From contig SIBE01000002.1 of NCBI GenBank assembly GCA_009695265.1, positions 1-50,961 of the forward strand: DNA of 50,961 nt, written 5' to 3'. This DNA is from Pedosphaera sp. (GTDB lineage Bacteria > Verrucomicrobiota > Verrucomicrobiia > Limisphaerales > SIBE01). The position numbers and the translations under genes are program-made. The notes below the pieces were generated by a model. That model was not told the origin of the DNA. It did not search any database and saw only the letters and a program-made list of their open reading frames with translations. Shown here piece after piece: positions 42,901-50,961 of the stretch; the stretch's first letter is position 1; each line of letters starts with the position of its first letter.

Positions 42901-43773
42901 GACGCAGCCGACAAAGAGCGACGGCTGCAGTTCGTGCAGATTCTCGGCGAAGTCAAGCAGCCGCGCGCTGTCGATGCCTTGCTGGGGCTCATTGGAAAAT
43001 CCAACGACCCCGCGCTCATCAAGGCGTCGTTAATTTCTCTTCAGAGCTACGATGAACCCCGAATAGGCGGGGCAGTGATCGACGCTTACAAGTCTTTCTC
43101 CGAAGACACCCGGACGAGCGCCCTGACGTTGCTGGCCAGCCGATCCGCTTGGGCGCTCCAGTTCCTGGAAGCGCTGGACGCCGGACGGGTCGTGCGACAG
43201 GCTGTGCCTCAGGATGTCGTCCGCAAAGTAAAGTTGTATGACACTCCTCGTCACCGCGAACTCTTGGCAAGAACGTGGCCTAACATTCAGACTCCCACGA
43301 CGGCGGAGATGGAGAAACAAATCAAACGCCTGGCCGGGGTTTTGAGCAAAGGAACGGGGAGCCCCTACGAAGGCCAGAAGCTCTACTCGGTTAGCTGTGG
43401 TGCCTGTCACAAGCTCTTCGGCAAAGGCGGCCAGATCGGACCCGACCTGACGACTTTCAAGCGTGATGACCTCGAGAACATGCTGCTCAACGTGGTCAAT
43501 CCGAATGCGGAAATCCGCGAGGGTTACGAAAACTTCCTCCTGACCACCAAGGACGGCCGGGCGCTTTCGGGGTTCATTGCCGACAAGGATGACCGCGTCA
43601 TTGTCCTCCGCGGGCTCGACGGCGAGAACTCAGTGTTGCCTCGCGACGAGATCAGCGAAATGAAGGCTGCAGGCGCCTCCCTGATGCCAGAGGGAATGCT
43701 TGAAGCATTGGAGGATCAGCAGGTCCGTGATTTGTTTGCTTACCTTCGCAGCACTCAGCCACTGGTGAAATAG
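40000..43773 (+). CDS. ThuA domain + membrane-bound dehydrogenase-like beta-propeller + HEAT repeats + haem-binding cytochrome c fusion
   Basis: N-terminal ThuA-like (VVFVIGENEYNTWDTLPEFAEKEL..), propeller (VFLNFDERGRMWVVQYRQYP.., GPDGAIYVCDWYDRQVNHF), HEAT-like helices, C-terminal GQKLYSVSCGACHKLFGKGGQIGPDLT. Confidence 0.88.
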   Translation: MESLQISRHCPHCLLLAPLLAFLSLLALPYQSAGAPSKEPHVVFVIGENEYNTWDTLPEFAEKELRPQGLRFTYVNASPQQVASEFTNFVAIKEADLLVISVRRRAPRKEMLDLIRAHLAAGKPLVGIRTASHAWDVKPADAEHDNWPTFDVDVLGAKYENHYGRTNTGPQAIIKAVPEATTHPALRGVPIEFPSDSHLYKYTKTSGTVTPLLMGHLASRTNVEMAAWTFTGNNRRVFYTSLGGTEDFKLQGFRTLLRNAVLWALDRPIPMAALSGSPSTLAHHLQEEPLTPSESLQKFHLQDDLEIEQVLAEPVVAQPVFLNFDERGRMWVVQYRQYPFPAGLKMMSRDNVWRAVYDKIPQAPPHHVRGEDKITIHEDTDGDGKFDKHTTFVEGLNICTSVERGRGGVWVLNPPYLLFYPDRNNDDVPDGDPEVRLEGFGLEDTHSVANSLRWGPDGWLYGAQGSTVTAKITVRDSKGRALNDKPIYSQGQNIWRYHPEKGIYEVFSEGGGNAFGVEIDSKGRIFSGHNGGNTRGFHYMQGAYLQKGFEKHGPLSNPHAFGYFPQMPHDDVQRFTHNFIIYDAGALPERYQGKLFGVEPLQGRVVFSDITPDKSSFRTHDLGYAVTSDDQWFRPVDIKVGPDGAIYVCDWYDRQVNHFRNHEGQIDKNNGRIYRIQRKNQALHGPFDLAKLSTGQLVELLEHKNKWYRQQALRLLADRQDRSTDYTRKLIPAPDSLTSSSALEYLWLINLTGGFDTRLAAASLQSADPQVRLWTIRLLGDAKQIPPEVVPMLVERAERDANLEVRGQLASTAKRLPADYALSIVRALLSHDEDTTDNRLPLLLWWAIESKTESDRDAVIGFFSDVALWSHPIVKDHLLDRVMRRYATAGTRQDLLSCARLFAISPKAELTAKLVSGFEAAFKGRSMANLPEELVGAMTKAGARSMVISLRQRQPEAFDEALRVINDDAADKERRLQFVQILGEVKQPRAVDALLGLIGKSNDPALIKASLISLQSYDEPRIGGAVIDAYKSFSEDTRTSALTLLASRSAWALQFLEALDAGRVVRQAVPQDVVRKVKLYDTPRHRELLARTWPNIQTPTTAEMEKQIKRLAGVLSKGTGSPYEGQKLYSVSCGACHKLFGKGGQIGPDLTTFKRDDLENMLLNVVNPNAEIREGYENFLLTTKDGRALSGFIADKDDRVIVLRGLDGENSVLPRDEISEMKAAGASLMPEGMLEALEDQQVRDLFAYLRSTQPLVK

Positions 43774-43778
43774 CCGGC

Positions 43779-44435
43779 TTACTTCACCGTCTGATCCTGT
43801 GGTCGCGCGGCACCGGGAGTCGCATTCAGATCCAGTTTGATCACCACATTGTCGCGGATGAGGTCGTTCGGTTTGCCTGGAAAATTGATATTAAAATCCT
43901 TCCGGTTGATCGCGAAATCGGCTTTGACCCCAACCGAGTTTGCACTCACCTGAACCTGTGCCGGAAACGAGACGCTCTTTGTCACTCCATGAAGATTGAA
44001 GTTGCCTGTGATCTTCGCCGGTTCAGCGGTCGCCTCGATGCTTGTGATCGTAAACGTCGAGACAGGAAATTTTTCCGCGTCGAAAAAGTCCGGGCTCTTC
44101 AAATGCCCGGTCAACCGGTCATTATCGGTCCAGGTCGATTGCATGGCGATCTTGATCTCAGGTGATCCCACGATCTTTCCGCCAGCCACCTGGATTGTTC
44201 CGGAGAAGTTGGTGAAACCACCGCTGTGGCTGCCAGTTACCTTGGACCCCACGAATCCAATCTTTGACTCGGCTCGGACAACGAAGTCTTTTCCGGCTCC
44301 CGCCGGAGCGGATCCCGCCGATTGTGGAGCGGAGCCAGAACTCTTATGCACAGTGTCCGAAGGATCGGAGCACCCGGCGAGAAAGGTTGCCACTGCGAAC
44401 GTGATTGATGATGTGATGATGCGGGTTGTTGTCAT
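43779..44435 (-). CDS. YceI family lipoprotein
   Basis: Lipobox-like FLAGCSDPSD; ESKIGFVGSKVTGSHSGGFTNFSGTIQV...LTGHLKSPDFFDAEKFPVSTFTITSIE. Confidence 0.9.
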   Translation of the reverse strand: MTTTRIITSSITFAVATFLAGCSDPSDTVHKSSGSAPQSAGSAPAGAGKDFVVRAESKIGFVGSKVTGSHSGGFTNFSGTIQVAGGKIVGSPEIKIAMQSTWTDNDRLTGHLKSPDFFDAEKFPVSTFTITSIEATAEPAKITGNFNLHGVTKSVSFPAQVQVSANSVGVKADFAINRKDFNINFPGKPNDLIRDNVVIKLDLNATPGAARPQDQTVK

Positions 44436-44502
44436 GTTTGTAAGTTGGCTGAAGGATGTTGTTCAGGTCGGAACAGATTCAAATGAGTGGCGATAATGAC
44501 GG

Positions 44503-45309
44503 TCAAAATTTGGCGAGAAGCTCCTTCCATCGCTTCCACGCCTGTTCACGGGCCTTTTTGTTGGCGTCGTTTGCGTCAGGAGCCTCACCCGCACGCATGA
44601 AGCCATGTCCGGCACCGTCGTACGTCACCGGTTCATAGAGCTTGCCCGCTTTCTTCATTAGTTCGGTGGATTGGGGAATTGTGGCATTCACGCGGTTGTC
44701 GTTGCCGCCATAGAAGCCATAGACAGGACACTCGATTCGGGCGATGTCATCCGCCTTCTCCGGCCCGCTTCCGTAGAAAGCAAAGGCCGCTTTGATTTTC
44801 TTGCTGTTCGTTGCAAAGCGAAATGTTTGGGAGCCGCCCCAACAGAATCCGGCGACCGCGACCTTGCCATTGCAGGAGGGCAGCTTGGCGACGTAATCCG
44901 CCACTGCGCTCAAGTCCGCCGTAATTTGATCGAGCGGAAGCTTGCGGATTGCCTGGCCAACTTCGGCGCCGCTCTTGATCAATTCCGCCGTGCCGCCACC
45001 TCCCGGAGCGGTGCCCGAGAGCAGATCAGGCGCGATGGCGATGTAACCGGCTTCGGCCAGTTGATCGGTCACGCTCCGCGCCCAGTCGCTCAAGCCGAAG
45101 ATTTCGTGAATGACGATCACGGCGGTGGCCTTGTCCTTCACTTCCGGGTAAGTGATGAAGCAATTCACCTCGCGGTCGCCGTGTTTGACATTCACCCATT
45201 CTGGATGGCGCGGGGACTTTTCGAGCCGCGCCTTCGCCCAATCCTGAGCCGGCGCAGCAGCAAAGCCGAGTGCCAGAATGGCAACAAAGAGGAGAGTTGA
45301 GTATTTCAT
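44503..45309 (-). CDS. Dienelactone hydrolase family protein
   Basis: Signal peptide; VIVIHEIFGLSDWARSVTDQLAEAGYIAIAPDLLSG; GFCWGGSQTF nucleophile elbow; GAGHGFMR. Confidence 0.92.
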   Translation of the reverse strand: MKYSTLLFVAILALGFAAAPAQDWAKARLEKSPRHPEWVNVKHGDREVNCFITYPEVKDKATAVIVIHEIFGLSDWARSVTDQLAEAGYIAIAPDLLSGTAPGGGGTAELIKSGAEVGQAIRKLPLDQITADLSAVADYVAKLPSCNGKVAVAGFCWGGSQTFRFATNSKKIKAAFAFYGSGPEKADDIARIECPVYGFYGGNDNRVNATIPQSTELMKKAGKLYEPVTYDGAGHGFMRAGEAPDANDANKKAREQAWKRWKELLAKF

Positions 45310-45687
45310 AGGATGTCAGGGTTCATCCGGGGCCGTATCAAAAGCCGCTGGCTATTGGTACGCCGCGAGAACTTGGGGCTGATTCAGCAGAGCGGCGCGA
45401 CGTTGGTCAACGAAAGTTTTCGCTTCCATGATTGGGCTCTGACCTCGAAGGCCCGATTGAATCGTCTCTTCCCACAGACCTTTGCAAACACATTCGCACG
45501 AATGGTGAATGTATGTAGTGTTTGGCAAGTGGTCGTGATGAGTCCTTGCAAACGTTCCGCGAGCGGCTGGAGTTTCTCCCAATTCCGCCAATCCTCGGTG
45601 AGTTTAGGCGCGTGAGGTCGTTGCTTGCAGGTTACTTTTCAAACAAGGACGAAAGAAACTGCAGGAAAGAATTGATGCTGAAGATTT

Positions 45688-45709
45688 GGCGGCCCCCCGG
45701 GGGGCCGCC
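45688..45709. repeat. Perfect 22-bp GC palindrome
   Basis: GGCGGCCCCCCGGGGGGCCGCC equals its own reverse complement. Confidence 0.9.
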
Positions 45710-45800
45710 GTAACCGTTCCGACAATTTCAAGACCCCAGCAGCGATGCTGCCAATCGCATGGATGAGATTTTTTGTTGAAATTTAGGCAGCGGAACAACG

Positions 45801-45826
45801 AAAAAACCACCTCGTGATCGAGGTGG
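45801..45826 (-). terminator. Rho-independent terminator
   Basis: Minus strand CCACCTCG-ATCA-CGAGGTGG followed by TTTTTT. Confidence 0.85.
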
Positions 45827-45882
45827 CGAAAGTCAAGCCACTGAGCAATGGCGCCGAATCTGATACCGACCGTGGGCGGGAA

Positions 45883-46059
45883 TCAAGCCGCGCGGTCGAG
45901 TGCGATCACGTTGGAATGTGAGTCATCCTTCACATTCAGGTGACCAGGCAATGCGCTCGTATTCTCCACCGCCGGCATCGAGTGCCGGGCCGCGCGAGCC
46001 AATCCAAGAACAAACATCAAGCTCACCACACCGTAAACAGTAAGAAGAATTGTCATCAT
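45883..46059 (-). CDS. Candidate small single-TM protein (58 aa), absent from the ORF track
   Basis: MMTILLTVYGVVSLMFVLGLARAARHSMPAVENTSALPGHLNVKDDSHSNVIALDRAA*; hydrophobic N-terminus, polar C-terminus, terminator 57 bp downstream. Confidence 0.5.
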   Translation of the reverse strand: MMTILLTVYGVVSLMFVLGLARAARHSMPAVENTSALPGHLNVKDDSHSNVIALDRAA

Positions 46060-46205
46060 GGTGGAAGGTTCAGCAGGGCCAATGCCGGGAATTTCAACTC
46101 TGACTTGAGAGTTTGAACCAATGACCCAATCCCTTGATAATCAACATGCAAATATGAATGCGCGATATGAAACGCGAAGGGATGAACCATTGAGAACCTT
46201 GATTT

Positions 46206-46250
46206 CTGTCTTCTGACAGGACACTACTGTCCTATTTCTGGCCTCTGTCC
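46206..46250. promoter_or_regulatory. Clustered TGTC/GACA half-sites (candidate operator)
   Basis: CTGTC-ttct-GACAG overlapping AGGACA-ctac-TGTCCT, then a further CTGTCC; upstream of the 58-aa sORF. Confidence 0.45.
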
Positions 46251-46260
46251 ATTCGGACGA

Positions 46261-46407
46261 TCAAAACCGGAGGCGGACCGTGTTATCCACCCACACCAGT
46301 CCTATGAGCAATGCCAACCCGAGGATTACAAACAGAATCTCAACGGTCAGCACCACACTACTGCCCGAACCGCCAGATGATGATCTCTTTCTCCTGCGAC
46401 GCGACAT
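46261..46407 (-). CDS. Candidate small single-TM protein (48 aa), absent from the ORF track
   Basis: MSRRRRKRSSSGGSGSSVVLTVEILFVILGLALLIGLVWVDNTVRLRF*; basic N-terminus then one strong TM segment. Confidence 0.5.
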   Translation of the reverse strand: MSRRRRKRSSSGGSGSSVVLTVEILFVILGLALLIGLVWVDNTVRLRF

Positions 46408-46584
46408 TTTGGCTAGTCACTGGGTTGAATCATGGTTCGCTACTCTCTCCAAAGTCTGACGATTGGGAAAGTAATAAGAATCCCACCCTGCCAGGCTTCT
46501 GGGTGATTCCACGCACTTCAAGTTTCGTGAATTGGGAAGGTTTGACCATCGATTCACCTGAAATGCGACGATCCTTGGCAACGT

Positions 46585-46983
46585 TCAGCCAGCTTCACTT
46601 AGAAGTTTCTGCAGTTCTTGATAAAGTTCGACCAGGCGCGGGTAGGCCCAGATGCATGCCAGCACAATGAGTAAGGACACTCCAAAGATTCCTGCCGACC
46701 AGAAAACCTTCCATCGAGTAGGCATCGTTGGATGCCACCATACCAGTGGAAGCATGAGCGGCCCGATCCCCAGAAATGCGATGATCAAGCCACTTGGCCG
46801 GAATTTCCATGCAAGAGGGGTGTATTCGGAGCCAACGGAACGCGTCGCTATCGAAGCGGGAAGCGGCGGTGGGAGGTGAATGTTGAGCGCATTCGCTCCG
46901 GTCAACATGGAATTACAGAACCGGCATTTGATGGCGGCATCTTGAATCTCTTCCGCACAAAAAGGACATCGTTTCACGGACAA
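46585..46983 (-). CDS. Zinc-ribbon domain membrane protein
   Basis: MSVKRCPFCAEEIQDAAIKCRFCNSML zinc ribbon followed by two hydrophobic segments. Confidence 0.8.
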   Translation of the reverse strand: MSVKRCPFCAEEIQDAAIKCRFCNSMLTGANALNIHLPPPLPASIATRSVGSEYTPLAWKFRPSGLIIAFLGIGPLMLPLVWWHPTMPTRWKVFWSAGIFGVSLLIVLACIWAYPRLVELYQELQKLLSEAG

Positions 46984-47164
46984 TTAGAGAGACAATCTGC
47001 CCTGAAGACATGGGGTTTCAAATACATGGTGGAAAAATATGACGGTTCTCCAGCAGGTGCAACGTGGAAACTTCTTGAGACCTCCGGAAGAGCAAGAATT
47101 GCGGCGATGCCAATGGCTTAGCTAGAAATCTGAGAATGCCGTCCATCTCAACGCGACTATTTCT

Positions 47165-50100
47165 TCAAGGCAATCGGGTCAGATAGTGCTTCCGATAGCT
47201 TGCAAGATCCGCGTCACCCACTTCACCGTCACTGTTGAAGTCGAGTGAAGCGACAAAACCCAACTCCCCTGCCCGCTTCCGAATCGCCCGACTGAATGAG
47301 TAAAGGTCGAGTGCATCAACATCGCGATCGGCATCCAAATCTCCGTAGTAACGGAAGAACTCGAAGGAATTGCTTCGTTGTGGATCGGCAGCAAAGACCG
47401 CGACAGGATTGGATGCGGCATCGAAAATTCCGTCCGCGCGGAGGGTGGCTCGATAGTTTCCATCTGCCAGCGACCCACCTGTTAGCGCCGGGAAGGTCCA
47501 CGTGGCGCGATTGGCGGCTTTGTCGTAGTTCAAAACCATATCTGCCGCCGGAACATCGGCACCTGTCGTCAGATTCCTGATCACCAAGTCCTGCACTTTC
47601 AGAGAAGCGGAAACATCCTCGCTGAATACGATCTCCACCGACTTCACCATCGAGCGTTGAATCTCGCCACCGTTCAGAATCCAGCCGGTCACTTTCGGCG
47701 CCAGACGATCCAAGGAAACAGTCCGTTCAACGATGGTTACACCTTCCGGGCTCCAAACTTGAACGCGAAGAGTGTTCCCCCCCGCGTTCAATTTTACTTG
47801 TCCAAAGGTGAACGAGCCTTTGGTGTCGGAACTAACCGACCCGTCATCGAATCCGTCGCCATCGACATCCAAGAGAACGTCAACCCCGGGAACTGTGATG
47901 CCAGCGAGACCAACGACGGGAATGTTGGTAAGATCATCGCCCTTCACTCCGGAATCGGAAGCATCGTCCAGGGAGAATTGTGCCGGAGGACCAGTCACGA
48001 ATTGGACATCATCGATGACTACCACGCTGGTGGATGCGCTGAAACCGATCAGTTCGAAACTGATCTCCGCCAGAGCACCTGCCGTAACGCTTGCCAGACT
48101 CAACGTCACTGTCACCTGCCCGTCCAGAGAAAGCGTCCCTCCAGAAGACGCGAGGCCGGGAACTGTCGCCTCGCGAGCGAAAAAAACGGTCTTGTTTGAC
48201 TGCAGGCTGAAACTTGCATCGGTCTTCGCCAAGCCCACCGCCCGTCCAATCAGTCGTTCGCCGGAATTAGGATCGTAGAGGGCGACCTCGAATGCGTCCG
48301 GAGGATTCAAAACGTTGCCTTCAAACGTTGCCGAACGGATGGTGAATTTCAGGGATGAATTTCCGCGAGGAACGACAAACCGCTGTCTCAAATTCGCGAA
48401 TGTTTCCGAGCCTTCCGTGAGAACAGCAGCCCCATTTACAACCTTCACATCACCTCGAACCGTCCATCCAAAACCCGGCTGTTGAACGTCAGGATTGTTG
48501 AACGCCCCGTTCAGAATGGATGGCTGCGACGCGATACCCGCGAGCGCGACGGGGCGAGAGGCACTCACACTCGATTGTTGCACAGGGCTGGATTTCAACG
48601 GTGTCGCAGGAACCCGATCAGTCAGCGCAGGGTTTCGTTCGGACGGAATAAGTGTCGAAACCTGCAACAGAACTGTAGATCTCGACAGGGATGCGGGCAA
48701 TTCGGATCTCGGGGTTTGCTTGGCCTCGATGGTGTTCGTTGGAGGAGAGATCGTCTGCAATTGCGCGGTAACTGAAAGTTCGGGGATCAGGAACGTCGGC
48801 CAGAAACCGAGGGTCGAACTGAAAACGACGCGCTGATTTGTGGTAAACACGAGGCCACTGAGTTCGTTGTCCAATCCTAGTTCGGCGGTATCAAACGACC
48901 TCACGAGATTGCCGACCAAGTCCAGTTCATAGAGAAGCTTTGTTGTGTCGGCAGCCACCACCAGGTTGCCGCTTGTCGGATTGATCGCGATCCCGCCGGA
49001 GCTGAAGCGAAGTGGCAACGGAACATCAAAGCGGCGTAGTTCCGACCCAGTTTTCGGATCAATTTCGACGACATGCTTCGGCAACAAACGGGAGGTCAAC
49101 TGCTGGGTCACCGGGTCGATCACCTGAATGAACTCATCCGCGCTTGTGAGGAGGAACAGGTGGCTGCTCGGCTTGTGAAAGACGATTCCAACCGCCTCGT
49201 AATCCTGCGTGAGTTCCAGCGAGGCGAGAATGGTGCCGTCAGTTGCGCTGATGGCGAAAACTTTGTCCCGCGATTGATCGCCATTGATCACGAGCAGGCT
49301 GCCGGCAGGCACGGACTTACCTCCCAAGGTGATGGCATCCGTCAGAAAAAACAGGCCGGTGTGAGTGCTGGTGCTCACCTGCGGGGGCAGACGGAAACCG
49401 AACCTGGCCGGATCTGGATCCGGCTGCCGGGTGGCGTCCTTGATCCGGATGATCGACGTTTCCGTGGCGAAGAAGAGGACGCCGCTGGCCGCGTCGAAGG
49501 CCACGTCGTAGTAAGGGATGGACGGGGGAGGCACCGGTTCATCGGATTTCGTCACCCGCACGCTCACGCTGGAAGGCTTGGATCGACCGGTGTCGTCATC
49601 GACGGCAATCACCGAGGCGATGTAGGAGGGGCTCTCTGTTTCGTACGAGTGGGTCACCGTGGGATCATTCGTGCGCGAAGTTGTACCATCTCCAAATGCC
49701 CACTCGAAGTGATCCATCGTCTCGAGCGGGCTGGGATCTGTCCAGGTGGCTGTGAAGACCACGGGTTCCCTAATTTTCACCGGGTTTGACGAGGCGGTAA
49801 TGGCGACGGTGGGATCCAGGTTGGCAACGGTCAGCGACGTGGTGGAATTCCCGCTGCCGGCGTCGTCATCGGTGATCGTCACCGAGATGGGATAGACGTT
49901 GCGCGGAATACCATCACCCGGCGATGGACCATCGTCCGGGAACCTGCGCAGAGACGAGACGTAGCTCCTCTCGCCCACACCAAGGCTGATGACTTCCAAT
50001 CCATCCGGCCACTGAATGGTGACCTTGAACGTATCGAGCGCTCCGACATCCGTGAAAGAGCCGCGCAGCACGACGGATTCGTTCTCGTTGATCACGCCTG

Positions 50101-50932
50101 AGGGCAGGAACCCTGGCTGTCCGGCAACAGGCGCAACATTGCGAACGGTGACCGTCGCGGTTCCGGGAAGTCCAGGCAGGGTGTCATCATCCACGATCGT
50201 GGCAGTGATAGTGTATGTGTCCTGCGGGGTGCCGGTCGGATCATCGTCTCGATAAAGATGGACCGTGGAGAAACTGCCTCCTACGCCCGTGAAGGATTGT
50301 TTTCCTTCGGCACCACCCCAATCGATTTCGACATCGAAGGTATCCGGCTTACCCGGATCATCGATGTTCACGGTCAGACGTACTGTGCCTCCCTCATCGA
50401 TGACGGGATCGAGGGGAGTAAGCGTGATCGTGGGGGCGACGTCTTTGACCGTGAGGAGCATCGCCGCCTCCACGGAGTCACTGCCATCGTTGATCGTGAT
50501 GGTCACGTTTTTCTGATCTTCCGCAGTACCGGTGGGATCGTCGTCGGGATAGGGATGAGTTTCGTCGATGGTGCGTCCCCCCTTGGGCACGCTCACCGTC
50601 ATGGGAGGGCCATCACCCCAGTCGATGATCGCGGTGTGAAGATCATCGGCATCCAAATCTTCGAAGGTCACTTCAAGCCGCGCCTTCTGGCCTTCGTCGA
50701 TGACCGACGGCAGTTGCTTGGCGGTGATTTTCGGCGGCGAGTTGATGACAGGAATCACCAGGCTGAAGATGTTCGACTCTCCTGTGTCGTCATCTTTGAC
50801 CAAGATCTTCGCAGTATCAGAAATCCTGACTTGTAGGGAGAAAAGGAAAGGGGTTCGTGGAAGAAGGAAGAGCCTGAGGTGCGGGGGATGAGCTGGAAGC
50901 GGATGGCTTGCTTGAGATGAAATTGGGCACAA
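47165..50932 (-). CDS. Large PKD-like repeat/beta-propeller protein with C-terminal dockerin-like region; 5' end abnormal or incomplete
   Basis: Repeated PKD/Calx-like units (VIDEGGTVRLTVNIDDPGKPDTFDVEIDWG..), propeller segment (YDVAFDAASGVLFFATETSIIRIKD..), C-terminal DLDADRDVDALDLYSFSRAI...DFNSDGEVGDADLASYRKHYL; N-terminal 35 aa do not resemble a secreted-protein start. Confidence 0.75.
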   Translation of the reverse strand: MCPISSQASHPLPAHPPHLRLFLLPRTPFLFSLQVRISDTAKILVKDDDTGESNIFSLVIPVINSPPKITAKQLPSVIDEGQKARLEVTFEDLDADDLHTAIIDWGDGPPMTVSVPKGGRTIDETHPYPDDDPTGTAEDQKNVTITINDGSDSVEAAMLLTVKDVAPTITLTPLDPVIDEGGTVRLTVNIDDPGKPDTFDVEIDWGGAEGKQSFTGVGGSFSTVHLYRDDDPTGTPQDTYTITATIVDDDTLPGLPGTATVTVRNVAPVAGQPGFLPSGVINENESVVLRGSFTDVGALDTFKVTIQWPDGLEVISLGVGERSYVSSLRRFPDDGPSPGDGIPRNVYPISVTITDDDAGSGNSTTSLTVANLDPTVAITASSNPVKIREPVVFTATWTDPSPLETMDHFEWAFGDGTTSRTNDPTVTHSYETESPSYIASVIAVDDDTGRSKPSSVSVRVTKSDEPVPPPSIPYYDVAFDAASGVLFFATETSIIRIKDATRQPDPDPARFGFRLPPQVSTSTHTGLFFLTDAITLGGKSVPAGSLLVINGDQSRDKVFAISATDGTILASLELTQDYEAVGIVFHKPSSHLFLLTSADEFIQVIDPVTQQLTSRLLPKHVVEIDPKTGSELRRFDVPLPLRFSSGGIAINPTSGNLVVAADTTKLLYELDLVGNLVRSFDTAELGLDNELSGLVFTTNQRVVFSSTLGFWPTFLIPELSVTAQLQTISPPTNTIEAKQTPRSELPASLSRSTVLLQVSTLIPSERNPALTDRVPATPLKSSPVQQSSVSASRPVALAGIASQPSILNGAFNNPDVQQPGFGWTVRGDVKVVNGAAVLTEGSETFANLRQRFVVPRGNSSLKFTIRSATFEGNVLNPPDAFEVALYDPNSGERLIGRAVGLAKTDASFSLQSNKTVFFAREATVPGLASSGGTLSLDGQVTVTLSLASVTAGALAEISFELIGFSASTSVVVIDDVQFVTGPPAQFSLDDASDSGVKGDDLTNIPVVGLAGITVPGVDVLLDVDGDGFDDGSVSSDTKGSFTFGQVKLNAGGNTLRVQVWSPEGVTIVERTVSLDRLAPKVTGWILNGGEIQRSMVKSVEIVFSEDVSASLKVQDLVIRNLTTGADVPAADMVLNYDKAANRATWTFPALTGGSLADGNYRATLRADGIFDAASNPVAVFAADPQRSNSFEFFRYYGDLDADRDVDALDLYSFSRAIRKRAGELGFVASLDFNSDGEVGDADLASYRKHYLTRLP

Positions 50933-50961
50933 AGATCGGGCTATGCCTCAAGCGCAGTTGC

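Noticed and set aside
45352-45591. 79-aa minus-strand ORF
   Set aside because: Unusual composition, no recognisable motif, no clear start context; possibly part of a decayed gene but not supportable from sequence alone.
1-50961. CRISPR array, prophage, BGC or defence island
   Set aside because: No regularly spaced direct repeats, phage structural genes, synthase cassettes or recognisable defence genes were seen on either strand.

Overview
The window looks like a chromosomal segment from a Verrucomicrobiota-like bacterium (inferred from protein content; no search was run). Left to right it contains: a frameshifted small gene; a large secreted lamin-tail/CotH-like/PKD protein; a gamma-glutamyltransferase gene split by a short non-autonomous element; and a long minus-strand information-processing block (tRNA-Thr, tuf, tRNA-Trp, tRNA-Ser, secE, nusG, rplK, rplA, rplJ, rplL, rpoB, rpoC, rpsL, rpsG, fusA, rpsJ, rplC, rplD, rplW) that ends at a strong terminator right after rplW. 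Next is a minus-strand respiratory operon (alternative complex III ActABCDEF, a small TM protein, a CcoN-like protein, CcoO, and a mono-haem cytochrome c), followed by glcF, a ThuA/membrane-bound dehydrogenase/HEAT/cytochrome c fusion, YceI, dienelactone hydrolase, a small-ORF-rich intergenic region, and a large PKD/beta-propeller/dockerin-like protein that breaks at the right edge. The two strongest observations are: (1) the CcoN-like subunit in the ACIII operon keeps the CcoN fold signatures but has lost five of the six invariant His ligands for haem b, haem b3 and CuB, so it is probably not an oxidase; (2) a 127-bp element with about 31-bp imperfect terminal inverted repeats and a TA target duplication (Tc1/mariner/IS630-type MITE) interrupts the gamma-glutamyltransferase gene, and removing it plus one TA restores the reading frame exactly.
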